IMG/VR virus record: IMGVR_UViG_3300025326_000225
Span: 1-21,962 of that record
Strand: one strand, 5' to 3'
Length of the DNA: 21,962 bases
DNA from: a virus
The notes under the pieces are model-generated. The model was not told the DNA's origin and did no database searches. It saw nothing but the letters and a program-made list of their open reading frames with translations. A program made the position numbers and the translations under genes. This document shows, piece by piece, positions 1 to 6,640 of this stretch (position 1 is the first letter of the stretch; the number at the start of each line of letters is the position of its first letter).

Positions 1-1
1 T

Positions 2-169
2 TTGCATACCTTGGGAAACGACGAAATCAAAGCAACAATTATGGCTTTGATTTCTGCTTCTGTTGCTCATATGGATTTACTAGCACGCCAGGAAGACAAA
101 ACCATTTTTGAGACGATTGAATGGTTTCGTATAAATATAATGGAGGACGGTAGCAATGGCAGAATCTAA
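2..169 (+). CDS. 3' end of an unidentified small protein (partial)
   Basis: An open frame enters from the left edge and closes at a TAA at 167-169, giving at least 55 residues. The visible part looks helical: LGNDEIKATIMAL, then a stretch rich in Ala, Leu and His, then ETIEWFRINIMEDG. It overlaps the next gene by 14 bases, and the next gene's Shine-Dalgarno (GGAGG at 142-146) lies inside it, as is usual in compact phage operons. The family is not recognised and the true start is outside the window. The coding call rests on residue composition, frame and the overlap pattern. Confidence 0.6.
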   Translation: MHTLGNDEIKATIMALISASVAHMDLLARQEDKTIFETIEWFRINIMEDGSNGRI

Positions 170-518
170 AGGTTTTGACCTGGGGCAGCTCCTAGGAGAA
201 ATTATGAAAGCGGAACTAACGAAAAAGGCTGCTTCTCCCCCGGAAGCTCCCAAGGAAGAGAGTCGAGCCCCTGAAGAGATAATGATGCGAGTCCAGCGCG
301 GGGAGGAACTGTCACGCCGCTGGTACTTGTCTACTGCTATTAGTTTGATGTCGGACGAAAAGAGCTCGGAGGGAATGAACTACTCCTGGCAAGACATTGT
401 TGTTATTGCCGAGAAGATTCGTGCATATGTCGAGGGCGGGGTGTTCGTTGATACAGGGTACGCCTGGCAGGGAGTTCCTAAGATGACGGAAGACCCTATG
501 GAAACGTTAGGTAACTGA
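156..518 (+). CDS. Hypothetical phage protein, 120 aa, helical
   Basis: The ATG at 156 follows GGAGG at 142-146 with a 9-base gap, so the start is well supported. The N-terminal helix (GFDLGQLLGEIMKAEL) is followed by a Pro/Glu/Lys-rich linker at about residues 25-42 and a second helical part with RGEELSRRWYLSTAISLM. The C-terminal third contains SWQDIVVIAEKIRAYVEGG. No signal peptide, membrane segment or catalytic motif is visible. The stop overlaps the next ATG (TGATG at 516-520), so the two genes are probably translationally coupled. I do not recognise the family. Confidence 0.75.
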   Translation: MAESKGFDLGQLLGEIMKAELTKKAASPPEAPKEESRAPEEIMMRVQRGEELSRRWYLSTAISLMSDEKSSEGMNYSWQDIVVIAEKIRAYVEGGVFVDTGYAWQGVPKMTEDPMETLGN

Positions 519-754
519 TGAATAGACCAGATTTTAACGACGGCCCTGTTCAATTAGGGTCCGCGATGTTGAAGCTAGTTGAATACGTTCAGTCTCAGCA
601 GTTCACGAGGATAATCTGTCTCGGGCTCGCTGTGGTCAGTCACGGTATGACTAATCTTAGTGCCAACGAGGTAACGCCGTCCAGCGACCGTGGTATCATC
701 GGGCGCGCAGCGGCGTTCCATAACTTTGTGTTCAACGGTACTAACAACAGTTAG
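518..754 (+). CDS. Hypothetical phage protein, 78 aa
   Basis: Its ATG overlaps the preceding stop (TGATG), which suggests translation by re-initiation; no strong Shine-Dalgarno is seen. A central segment, IICLGLAVVSHGM, is hydrophobic but short and interrupted, and the C-terminal half is polar with Asn and Ser. It could be a small helical protein. It lacks a convincing transmembrane helix, so it is not called a holin. No family is recognised, and the coding call rests on coupling and tight packing with its neighbours. Confidence 0.6.
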   Translation: MNRPDFNDGPVQLGSAMLKLVEYVQSQQFTRIICLGLAVVSHGMTNLSANEVTPSSDRGIIGRAAAFHNFVFNGTNNS

Positions 755-772
755 GAGAGGACCACCACCACA

Positions 773-976
773 ATGATTAAAATTGTACTAATGCCTTTGG
801 ATGGTCAGGTTTCAAGTGCTGAAATAGTCTTACCGGCCACAGCTATGATTACTCATTCTGAATACGGTTACGAATATTTTGACCAGAAGAATAATCGTAC
901 GGTGTTTTTCCCGTGGCACCAAATCAAAAAAATCACTACTTACCATGGAATCAAGGACGTGGCTAATGGCGACTAA
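773..976 (+). CDS. Hypothetical small beta-rich protein, 67 aa
   Basis: The ATG at 773 is preceded by AGGAGAGG at 753-760 with a 12-base gap. The protein alternates hydrophobic and polar residues: MIKIVLMPLDG, SAEIVLPATAMITH, and the closing strand RTVFFPWHQIKKITTY. The pattern 'FFPWxxIxxI' is common in small beta-barrel proteins of phages, where a strand after a Pro-Trp pair packs against the barrel. That resemblance is by eye, and no function is proposed. The 3' end overlaps the following gene by 11 bases. Confidence 0.65.
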   Translation: MIKIVLMPLDGQVSSAEIVLPATAMITHSEYGYEYFDQKNNRTVFFPWHQIKKITTYHGIKDVANGD

Positions 977-1532
977 TAGAGTGGTTAGGTCGCGCGTCGG
1001 TGCAGTTACCAGTAAAACTGTCCGTACGCCAGCTAACCCTGTAGAAAAGAAAGCCCCTACGCCCGAGGGCGACGACAGAGCACGACGTAAGGCGATGGAA
1101 GCTCCGAAACACGAGGGGCACTGCTTTGTCGATTTTGACCACTCGACGCTTCAGACGAACGCGGAAAGAGAGCTTTACCCTACCGAGGTTCAGTTACCCG
1201 GTAGTTCGGTAAAGGCCAGAGTTCTTGTCTGCCTGCATCACAAGGTAGAGATGGAAGCGCTACAGGCAGACAAGTTGGAAGCGGCGCGAACAATGAGTAT
1301 CGCGCCGTACGGTCGTTGCCACGTGTGCGACGACCCGGTAGGGCTCAGGGACGAGTCGACTCCACTTCCCTCTAAGCCGGGAGAAACTGTTCCCGTTAAC
1401 TTCTGGGAAAGGATGGACAAGTTAGAGCACGTTGTTCATTTGCAGTGCCGCCGAGGTTACCGAGAAAAGGTGGTCGACGAAGACGGCAACGAGTCGAAGT
1501 GCGGATGGCACAAAAAGATTGTGTTGGTGTGA
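966..1532 (+). CDS. Cys/His-rich hypothetical protein, 188 aa, probable zinc binder
   Basis: The frame is open from 879, but the ATG at 966 (MATNRVVRSRV) is preferred because it gives only an 11-base overlap with the upstream gene and lies behind AAGGA near 950. The N-terminal 45 residues are basic and disordered-looking. Further on come CLHH, then CHVCDD near residue 115, HLQC near 160 and CGWH near the end. These paired Cys/His residues with wide spacing suggest one or two structural zinc sites, perhaps treble-clef-like. No nuclease signature is certain and the family is not recognised. The next gene starts one base after its stop. Confidence 0.7.
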   Translation: MATNRVVRSRVGAVTSKTVRTPANPVEKKAPTPEGDDRARRKAMEAPKHEGHCFVDFDHSTLQTNAERELYPTEVQLPGSSVKARVLVCLHHKVEMEALQADKLEAARTMSIAPYGRCHVCDDPVGLRDESTPLPSKPGETVPVNFWERMDKLEHVVHLQCRRGYREKVVDEDGNESKCGWHKKIVLV

Positions 1533-1533
1533 C

Positions 1534-1725
1534 ATGCATCCTTCTACAGAAGCTATTCTGAAGTTTTTTGAATACAAACACCTACCACCGCACTTGCAGG
1601 CAGTGTCCAAGCTTGCATGTCTTATGGCTCATGACATGGCCGAGAGGTTGGAAGGACCAGAACTTACCGCCGGTCTCAGGAAGCTGTTAGAGGCCAAGGA
1701 CTGTTTTGTGAGGGCGGCACTCTAA
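1534..1725 (+). CDS. Short helical-hairpin protein, actinophage HPST family, Acb2/Tad1-hairpin-like
   Basis: A longer frame is open from 1432, but the ATG at 1534 fits: it follows the previous stop directly and begins MHPSTEAILKFFEY, the conserved start of a short family I recognise from many actinobacteriophages. Conserved pieces are HLPPHLQAVS near residue 16, GPELTAGLRKLLEAKD near residue 40 and VRAAL at the end. The layout is two amphipathic helices joined by a Gly-Pro turn, which resembles the helical hairpin of Acb2/Tad1 proteins, phage sponges that bind cyclic-nucleotide signals of CBASS and Thoeris. The family identity is fairly secure. The sponge role is inference from the resemblance; no binding residue is assigned. 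Confidence 0.75.
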   Translation: MHPSTEAILKFFEYKHLPPHLQAVSKLACLMAHDMAERLEGPELTAGLRKLLEAKDCFVRAAL

Positions 1726-1860
1726 ATGATTGAGTGTGCGTGCGGGGCAGAGTTTGATCCGATTTTTTATCGGTGGCTCTGCCCCGCTTGTGGTATGAAG
1801 AACTCTTGTTGCGAAGGTGAGGCAGCTCCAATATCCCAAGATGAAAGGGAAGAATGCTAG
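1726..1860 (+). CDS. Zinc-ribbon mini-protein, 44 aa
   Basis: The ATG follows the previous TAA without a gap. The protein opens MIECACGAEFDP, continues with WLCPACGMKNSCC and ends in an acidic tail. The CxC and CxxC pairs, 12 residues apart, form a plausible zinc ribbon, with two more cysteines shortly after. Small proteins of this kind are usually structural zinc knuckles that bind nucleic acid or a partner; neither can be told here. It overlaps the next gene by 7 bases. The coding sequence contains a perfect 11-bp inverted repeat, listed separately, so the region may also act as an RNA structure. Confidence 0.65.
   Translation: MIECACGAEFDPIFYRWLCPACGMKNSCCEGEAAPISQDEREEC
1742..1787 (+). 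promoter_or_regulatory. GC-rich stem-loop inside the zinc-ribbon gene
   Basis: GCGGGGCAGAG at 1742-1752 is the exact reverse complement of CTCTGCCCCGC at 1777-1787, giving an 11-bp perfect stem. Inside it CCGAT (1759-1763) pairs with ATCGG (1769-1773) around a five-T loop. No T-run follows the outer stem, so it is not a standard intrinsic terminator. Its role is unknown; attenuation, mRNA processing or control of the downstream genes are options. Confidence 0.55.
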
Positions 1861-2156
1861 AAGTTACATGGGACGGTAGAAGGTACCGTCTTACGTACAA
1901 TGGTATTGATCTCAGTGACGAGGTCACAAGTATTTCGTTTTCTGAGATGAGTCCGCGAGATATACCTGAAGTGGTTATTACTGTTCGTCCAGATAAATTG
2001 CGGATAGACATCTCGGACAAGAATTCTAAAATAGGAGTTCAAGTCCATGGGCAGACACAGCAAGCCAACCAGTCATCCGTTAATACCAGCAACAGCGATA
2101 TTAGGAACTGCGATTGCTACGACCGTAGCGTTTGCGCCAACCCCAGTACATGCTAA
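1854..2156 (+). CDS. Small beta-domain protein, 100 aa, 3' end overprinted by the lysin gene
   Basis: The ATG at 1854 lies 7 bases inside the zinc-ribbon gene. Residues 1-65 form a compact beta-looking domain with alternating strands (MLEVTWDGRRYRLTYNG, then VTSISFSEMSPRD, then PEVVITVRPDKLRIDI). The remaining third is polar, with Asn/Ser/Gln and several Cys, and has a different composition. This tail lies where the frame overlaps the lysin start by 110 bases, so it is read in a second frame from the lysin signal-peptide codons. The folded part is credible as a gene. Whether the tail matters, and what the protein does, cannot be told. Confidence 0.65.
   Translation: MLEVTWDGRRYRLTYNGIDLSDEVTSISFSEMSPRDIPEVVITVRPDKLRIDISDKNSKIGVQVHGQTQQANQSSVNTSNSDIRNCDCYDRSVCANPSTC
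2033..2037 (+). promoter_or_regulatory. Shine-Dalgarno fixing the lysin start
   Basis: AGGAG ends 9 bases before the ATG at 2047. It supports a start that yields a signal peptide and hence a long overlap with the upstream gene. The next in-frame candidate, the ATG at 2203-2210 region (MSAFRVN), lacks such a site. Confidence 0.7.
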
Positions 2157-3306
2157 TGTTCCTTTCGATGAGCCACGTACTAATGGCGATACCAATCCTA
2201 TAGACATGAGTGCTTTTCGTGTCAATGCGATGGCTCCCGTATCTCATCATAGCGACAAATCCTGTAGATCATTTTTTACTACTCGTCTCATTAATCAACA
2301 TTTACAAGATGTAAGAACGATTCAGACGGCGCTGAATTGGAACTTATACGATTCTGGCCTGATTGACGGTCAGTACGGTCCAATTACATCTAATGCTGTT
2401 ACTAGATTTCAGACTGATCGTCATATTGAAGTTGACGGGGTAGTCGGCCCTGAGACATGGGGTGCGTTAGGGCTTATAGATTGGTGTGGTCCTACCACTC
2501 AACCGTTACCGTCATCTCCTGCTCCTGCACCGTCTGGGGCTGTTACGGCACGTGGAATAATTTCTGATGCTCAAATTGCTCAGGTTGCACGTAACGCTGG
2601 TTTGGACGGATGTCGAGGCGTTCCTCTTGGTACATGGGTAGCTATTGCATTGGCGGAGTCTGGTGGCAATACCAATGCACATAATCCTAATGGCGAAGAC
2701 TCGCGGGGACTATGGCAGATTAATATGAGGGCTCACGCTAGTTGGGTGGGTAGTAATAATTTATTTGATCCAAATTATAATGCTGTAGCTGCAAAACGTG
2801 TTTGTGACATGCAAGGACCTACTGCTTGGAGTGTCTACAGTAATGGTTTGTACCGTCAGTACCTAACACGTGGTAACACAGCAGCATCTAGCGGGGGTAG
2901 TATTGCGCCAGCTAGTATCCAAGCTCAGCCCTCGGCACCGTCTCAGGTATCTAGTGGCGCCCAAGCAGCTATCGCGTTCGCCAGAGCGCAGTTAGGCGAT
3001 AGGTATGTTTTTGGTGGTACGGGGCCAGATGCTTGGGATTGTTCTGGTTTGATGCAAGCTGCTGCTAGGGCTGGTGGGGTTAGTTTGCCAAGAACTACTT
3101 TTCAGCAGATTAATTCAGGACGTGCTATTTCTGTTAATAATTTGCTTCCTGGTGACTTAGTATTTGCGAATGGGGTTAATCATGTAGGGATGTATATTGG
3201 AAACGGACAAATTATACATGCTCCCAATTCTCGGAGTGTTGTCAAAATTTCTCCGTTGAATAACGGGTATAATTATGCGTCTAATGGAGCACGGCGAATT
3301 TTTTAG
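2047..3306 (+). CDS. Secreted three-domain peptidoglycan hydrolase (PG-binding, lysozyme-like, NlpC/P60)
   Basis: This 419-residue lysin cuts cell wall by two predicted activities. Residues 1-36 look like a signal peptide: a basic start (MGRHSKP), a hydrophobic core (IPATAILGTAIATTVAFA) and a VHA-N cleavage site. Residues about 84-142 are a PG_binding_1 domain (LIDGQYGPITSNAV, VDGVVGPETWGAL). A Pro/Ala/Ser linker follows. Residues about 170-272 are a lysozyme-like transglycosylase domain, with catalytic Glu204 in ALAESGGN and RGLWQIN. A second linker leads to an NlpC/P60 peptidase (about 303-419) with Cys332 (DCSGL), His379 (NHVGMY) and His391 (HAPN). An endolysin that leaves by the host Sec pathway is the simplest reading; a virion-associated lysin is the alternative. 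No holin is visible nearby. The domain calls are strong. Confidence 0.93.
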   Translation: MGRHSKPTSHPLIPATAILGTAIATTVAFAPTPVHANVPFDEPRTNGDTNPIDMSAFRVNAMAPVSHHSDKSCRSFFTTRLINQHLQDVRTIQTALNWNLYDSGLIDGQYGPITSNAVTRFQTDRHIEVDGVVGPETWGALGLIDWCGPTTQPLPSSPAPAPSGAVTARGIISDAQIAQVARNAGLDGCRGVPLGTWVAIALAESGGNTNAHNPNGEDSRGLWQINMRAHASWVGSNNLFDPNYNAVAAKRVCDMQGPTAWSVYSNGLYRQYLTRGNTAASSGGSIAPASIQAQPSAPSQVSSGAQAAIAFARAQLGDRYVFGGTGPDAWDCSGLMQAAARAGGVSLPRTTFQQINSGRAISVNNLLPGDLVFANGVNHVGMYIGNGQIIHAPNSRSVVKISPLNNGYNYASNGARRIF

Positions 3307-3317
3307 GAGTAGTGGGC

Positions 3318-3512
3318 GTGTCCGGACTTAGTAGTCGAGAAGCAGTGACTTGGCGTAATGGTCATGCTAAGAAATCTCTTAAATTGATTTATGACTTACT
3401 CGCTAAGCGTGTGGACGAGCTTCTGGACGACTCGTACAGTAAAACTGAAATATTGCATATTTTACGTGATCTTCAGAGAACAACAGATAAGGCTATAGAT
3501 CAGAATCAGTAA
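3318..3512 (+). CDS. Hypothetical helical protein, 64 aa
   Basis: Two in-frame GTG codons are possible. GTG at 3318 is chosen because AGGAG at 3305-3309 lies 8 bases upstream, while GTG at 3312 is only 2 bases from it. The protein is mostly helical and charged: REAVTWRNGHAKKSLKLIYD, then LAKRVDELLDDSYSKTEILH and a short closing helix. It may be a small coiled-coil or helical-bundle protein. It has no signal peptide or catalytic motif. It sits between the lysin and dCTP deaminase genes. No family is recognised. Confidence 0.65.
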   Translation: MSGLSSREAVTWRNGHAKKSLKLIYDLLAKRVDELLDDSYSKTEILHILRDLQRTTDKAIDQNQ

Positions 3513-3531
3513 TTCTTATTGGAGGCAGGCT

Positions 3532-4116
3532 GTGTCCGTACTATCTAACTATCACATATACGATGCGGTACGTAGACAAGAGGTTAGGATTCTTCCGTTT
3601 GACCCGAATATGATACAGCCTGCTTCCTACGATGTGCATCTTGGCGATAGCTTTGTTGTCTATAACAATATTTTTAGTGATAGCTACCCTGTGGACCCAC
3701 TTAGGAACGTGCCTACAGGAAAATATTTAGAAGGCTTAGATAGTATTATTATTAAATCAAAAGAATTTGTACTAGCGACTACCTTAGAGATTCTTGGATT
3801 AGATAATAATATTGTTGCACGAGTTGAGGGAGTTTCTTCTCTTGGACGTCTTGGACTAGCTGTTCATACCACTGCGGGGTATATTGATCCAGGGTTTCAT
3901 GGTCAAGTTACATTGGAATTATTTAACATGGCCCCGTACGCACTAAAGCTTACTGCCGGTATGAGAATTGCACAATTTGCATTCGAGCGATTGACTGGGC
4001 CGAGTAAGGGGTACGAGGGTAGGTACCAGTCGCAGATGGGGGTAACCAGGTCTCGATACAGTTCGGCCGACTACAGGACTAAGAATGATGTTGAACCGAA
4101 AGCTGAGTATTTGTAA
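3532..4116 (+). CDS. dcd: dCTP deaminase, probably bifunctional dCTP deaminase/dUTPase
   Basis: This 194-residue enzyme converts dCTP towards dUTP and, in the bifunctional subfamily, on to dUMP, the precursor of dTTP. The core motif at about residues 98-131 matches the family: VEGVSSLGRLGL with Ser102, Ser103 and Arg106, then HTTAGYIDPGFHG, then VTLELFN with the catalytic Glu129. AGMRIAQFAFERL and the C-terminal YQSQMGVTRSRY fit the nucleotide-binding tail. The pattern is closer to the mycobacterial bifunctional enzyme (EGKSSLGRLGL) than to E. coli Dcd, except that the residue before SSLGRLG is Val rather than Lys or Arg. It starts at GTG 3532 behind GGAGG and overlaps terL by one base, so it is probably co-expressed with packaging genes. 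The family is very secure; bifunctionality is inferred. Confidence 0.93.
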   Translation: MSVLSNYHIYDAVRRQEVRILPFDPNMIQPASYDVHLGDSFVVYNNIFSDSYPVDPLRNVPTGKYLEGLDSIIIKSKEFVLATTLEILGLDNNIVARVEGVSSLGRLGLAVHTTAGYIDPGFHGQVTLELFNMAPYALKLTAGMRIAQFAFERLTGPSKGYEGRYQSQMGVTRSRYSSADYRTKNDVEPKAEYL

Positions 4117-5597
4117 TGGTGGTGACAACTACTAATGCTAAATTCGTCGAGGATTTAGAAAAGAAGAAGGTACCTTGGATTCTTGGACGTTGGCCACAAA
4201 CCAACGAAGAGTTATGGATGTTCGTCAGAACAGTATGGGGAGTGGAGATTCCCTACCGGGCGGTGTGCCCTAACCATGTTTCGCCTTTTCAGGCTTTTGC
4301 TGACGCTTACTTTGCTAGACACCCTGTCGCGATATGGGAAGGAAGTCGAGGGTTCTCCGGAAAAACTTTTACCCTTGGACTTCTGGCTTGCACGGAGATG
4401 CTTACGCTCAAGTGCTTTGTTACTATTCTTGGTGGTTCGGCTGAACAATCGCTCCGTGTTCACGAAGCTATGCAGCAGTTTCTTGACAGTGATGCCACTC
4501 CTGCTTCTGTAAAGAACATGGTGGACATCATGACCCGCTTTGATACGAGGTTGTCGAATGGTGCCAAAGCACGTACTCTTATGGCGTCGCAGAAGTCGGT
4601 TCGTGGCCCGCACCCACAAAGGCTACGGCTTGACGAAGTCGATGAAATGGACTACGAGCTATTCAAAGCAGCACAGGGTCAGCCAATGCGGAGCAAGAGG
4701 CTACCTAATGTCGAGACACAGACAGTAGCCTCGTCGACTCACCAATATCCAGACGGTACGATGACAAAGCTCAAGCAAGATGCAAAAGAAAAAGGATGGC
4801 CGTTATATCGCTGGTGCTATAAAGAGACTAGTGACATGGCGCACGGAGGTTGGCTTTCGCCTAAAGAAGTGGCAAGGAAGCGTAAAGAAATCTCCAAAGA
4901 AATGTGGAAGATGGAATACGATTTGCTCGAACCTTCATTTGAAGGACGAGCAATTGACCCAGATTCCGTATCTGCTATGTTTGATACTGCTTTGGGTATA
5001 TATCGTGGGGTTCCTATGAAAAACCACGAGTTTGCGGAACCTCGTAGGGATAGGGACTATATTACGGGGGTTGACTGGGCGTCAGCTCAAGACTGGACAG
5101 TTGTTTGGACTTGGGACGTTACTAAATTACCGTGGGTTTGCGTTGCCTTTCAACGGTGCCAGAAGTTACCATGGCCTATAATCATTAAATTTGCTAGTAT
5201 GAGATTGGCTAGATGGGGCGGTAAGTTCATTCACGACGCGACTGGAATAGGTGGGGTGGTGAAGGATATGATTGATATTCCTTCAGGTATGACCCCGCGC
5301 GACGTCAAGGACGAGGTGCTTAGTCAAAAGAATCGTATGAACATGCTTTCGGAATATGTTGCCGCTATTGAGCGTGGCGACTTACGCTGCCCCCGAGTAA
5401 TATGGGCTTATGACGAACATAGGTTTGCCACTAACGAGCATCTTTATGGTCGCCTCCATTTACCCGACTCTATCTGTGCTGGTGCGTTGGCATGGAGTAT
5501 GCGTAAGAAGGGATTACGGCAGTCTCAGATAGCAGCTCCTGATATTAGTGACGCTACTAAACGAGACGGCGGAGTATCCCCGTGGAAGTTGGTGTGA
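4116..5597 (+). CDS. terL: Terminase large subunit (packaging ATPase and nuclease)
   Basis: TerL powers DNA translocation through the portal and cuts the concatemer. At 493 aa the length is typical. The ATPase domain holds a Walker A at about residues 75-84 (EGSRGFSGKT), a Walker B at 171-174 (RLDE) and a coupling motif near 205-208 (ASST). The RNase H-like nuclease follows, with Asp320 in TGVDWASAQDW, Asp374 in FIHDATGIGG and Asp451 in LPDSICAGALAW as likely metal ligands. The ATG overlaps the dcd stop (TAATG). No small terminase is obvious in the window; one of the small upstream proteins could play that part but I cannot assign it. The next gene begins directly after the stop. Confidence 0.95.
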   Translation: MVVTTTNAKFVEDLEKKKVPWILGRWPQTNEELWMFVRTVWGVEIPYRAVCPNHVSPFQAFADAYFARHPVAIWEGSRGFSGKTFTLGLLACTEMLTLKCFVTILGGSAEQSLRVHEAMQQFLDSDATPASVKNMVDIMTRFDTRLSNGAKARTLMASQKSVRGPHPQRLRLDEVDEMDYELFKAAQGQPMRSKRLPNVETQTVASSTHQYPDGTMTKLKQDAKEKGWPLYRWCYKETSDMAHGGWLSPKEVARKRKEISKEMWKMEYDLLEPSFEGRAIDPDSVSAMFDTALGIYRGVPMKNHEFAEPRRDRDYITGVDWASAQDWTVVWTWDVTKLPWVCVAFQRCQKLPWPIIIKFASMRLARWGGKFIHDATGIGGVVKDMIDIPSGMTPRDVKDEVLSQKNRMNMLSEYVAAIERGDLRCPRVIWAYDEHRFATNEHLYGRLHLPDSICAGALAWSMRKKGLRQSQIAAPDISDATKRDGGVSPWKLV

Positions 5598-5598
5598 A

Positions 5599-6144
5599 AT
5601 GGTAGCTGCTATATACGACATGTCAATTGAACAAGGCGCCACATTTGAAATGACTGTATATTCTTTACCGGCGTCCACTACCTTTGTACCAAGTGTTCTT
5701 GCCGAGGTGTTAGGGCGAGATCTTGTGGCGTCCAGACCTACCACAGGTAACTCTAAAGGAGACTTGTGGTATGACGCTACATTGACGCCTACAGCTCGTT
5801 GGTCGCGATGGAGTGGCACGGCATGGGCCAACGTGACACCTACCGATCTGACTGGCTGGTCAGCCCGACTCATGTTCAGGAAGACTTTCCAAGATGCTAC
5901 CGCAATTCTTTCGCTCACCTCACCGTCGGTATCAGGCAAGGGTTTGGATCTCGGCGGGCAAAACGGCTCTGTCACTATTAAAATCCCTGCTGCTGATACT
6001 ACTGCTGTTGACGCTACTTGGGCTGGTAATATCTCTGGTGTTTACGACTTGGAAGTCTTCGACACTAGCACCCCTGTAGTTGTTAATCGTATTGCGCAGG
6101 GTAAGTGGAATCTTGTCATAGAAGCGACAAGGCCAACACCATGA
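5599..6144 (+). CDS. Virion-associated beta protein, BppU-like layout, 181 aa
   Basis: The frame is open from 5548 inside terL, but ATG 5599, one base after the terL stop, is preferred; ATG 5620 (MSIEQGATF) is also possible. The opening 'MSIEQGATFEMTV' and the later DLTGWSARLMFRK, SVTIKIPAADT and SGVYDLEVFD follow the layout of short beta-sandwich phage proteins such as the BppU N-terminal type: 'query a quantity, apply the domain, return a strand-rich sandwich'. Residues about 45-82 look inserted and carry GDLWYDA and WSGTAWANV, a 'GDLWYD...W.G.AW' motif common in phage fibre proteins. It opens the virion-surface cassette. The function is not established. Confidence 0.7.
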   Translation: MVAAIYDMSIEQGATFEMTVYSLPASTTFVPSVLAEVLGRDLVASRPTTGNSKGDLWYDATLTPTARWSRWSGTAWANVTPTDLTGWSARLMFRKTFQDATAILSLTSPSVSGKGLDLGGQNGSVTIKIPAADTTAVDATWAGNISGVYDLEVFDTSTPVVVNRIAQGKWNLVIEATRPTP

Positions 6145-6632
6145 CAAATATTGTCTCTACACCGACTGCTCAGGTCGTCATTATACAATCAACCGGGGCC
6201 TCTTCTGTTATTTCTGCGTCCACTACTCCACAAATAGTGGTGTCAAATTTAACATCCCAAAATATTTTTCGGACAATTGAAATCAAGATAATTTCTGATC
6301 TTACTGCATTACTTACCGGTGATCTACTCACCTTCTGTATTCCGTCTGATTTTAACGGGATGAATTTAATAGATGCAGATGCTTATGTGACTACTGTGTC
6401 ATCTTCTGGACTTCCTACAGTACAGATAGTTAATGCGACACAAGGAAGCGTAAATATGCTCACTACTCCAATTACTATAGATGTGGGAGAAAAAACTTCT
6501 TATACTGCTGTTACCCCACCTGTAATTGATACGGCAAATGATGACGTGGCTACAGGAGACTTAGTGACTATTACTGTACCGACTAATGGCACGGGGGCTA
6601 AGGGGCTAGGCGTTATTTTGAGATTTGCCTAG
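6141..6632 (+). CDS. Beta-rich virion-associated protein, 163 aa
   Basis: The frame is open from 6105, but ATG 6141 overlaps the upstream stop (ATGA) and begins a clean beta-rich protein (MTNIVSTPTAQVVIIQSTG). Composition is rich in Thr, Ser, Ile and Val with few charged residues. Strand-like pieces continue to the end (GDLVTITVPTNGTG, then LGVILRFA). This is typical of small phage surface or decoration proteins. No catalytic motif or known domain is visible. It lies directly before a pair of small paralogous genes. Confidence 0.7.
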   Translation: MTNIVSTPTAQVVIIQSTGASSVISASTTPQIVVSNLTSQNIFRTIEIKIISDLTALLTGDLLTFCIPSDFNGMNLIDADAYVTTVSSSGLPTVQIVNATQGSVNMLTTPITIDVGEKTSYTAVTPPVIDTANDDVATGDLVTITVPTNGTGAKGLGVILRFA

Positions 6633-6640
6633 GAGTGGTG

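Noticed and set aside
518-754. Holin candidate
   Set aside because: The hydrophobic part is short and interrupted by polar residues, with no clear transmembrane helix.
1742-1787. Intrinsic terminator
   Set aside because: The stem is strong but no run of T follows the outer arm, and it lies inside a small gene in the middle of an operon.
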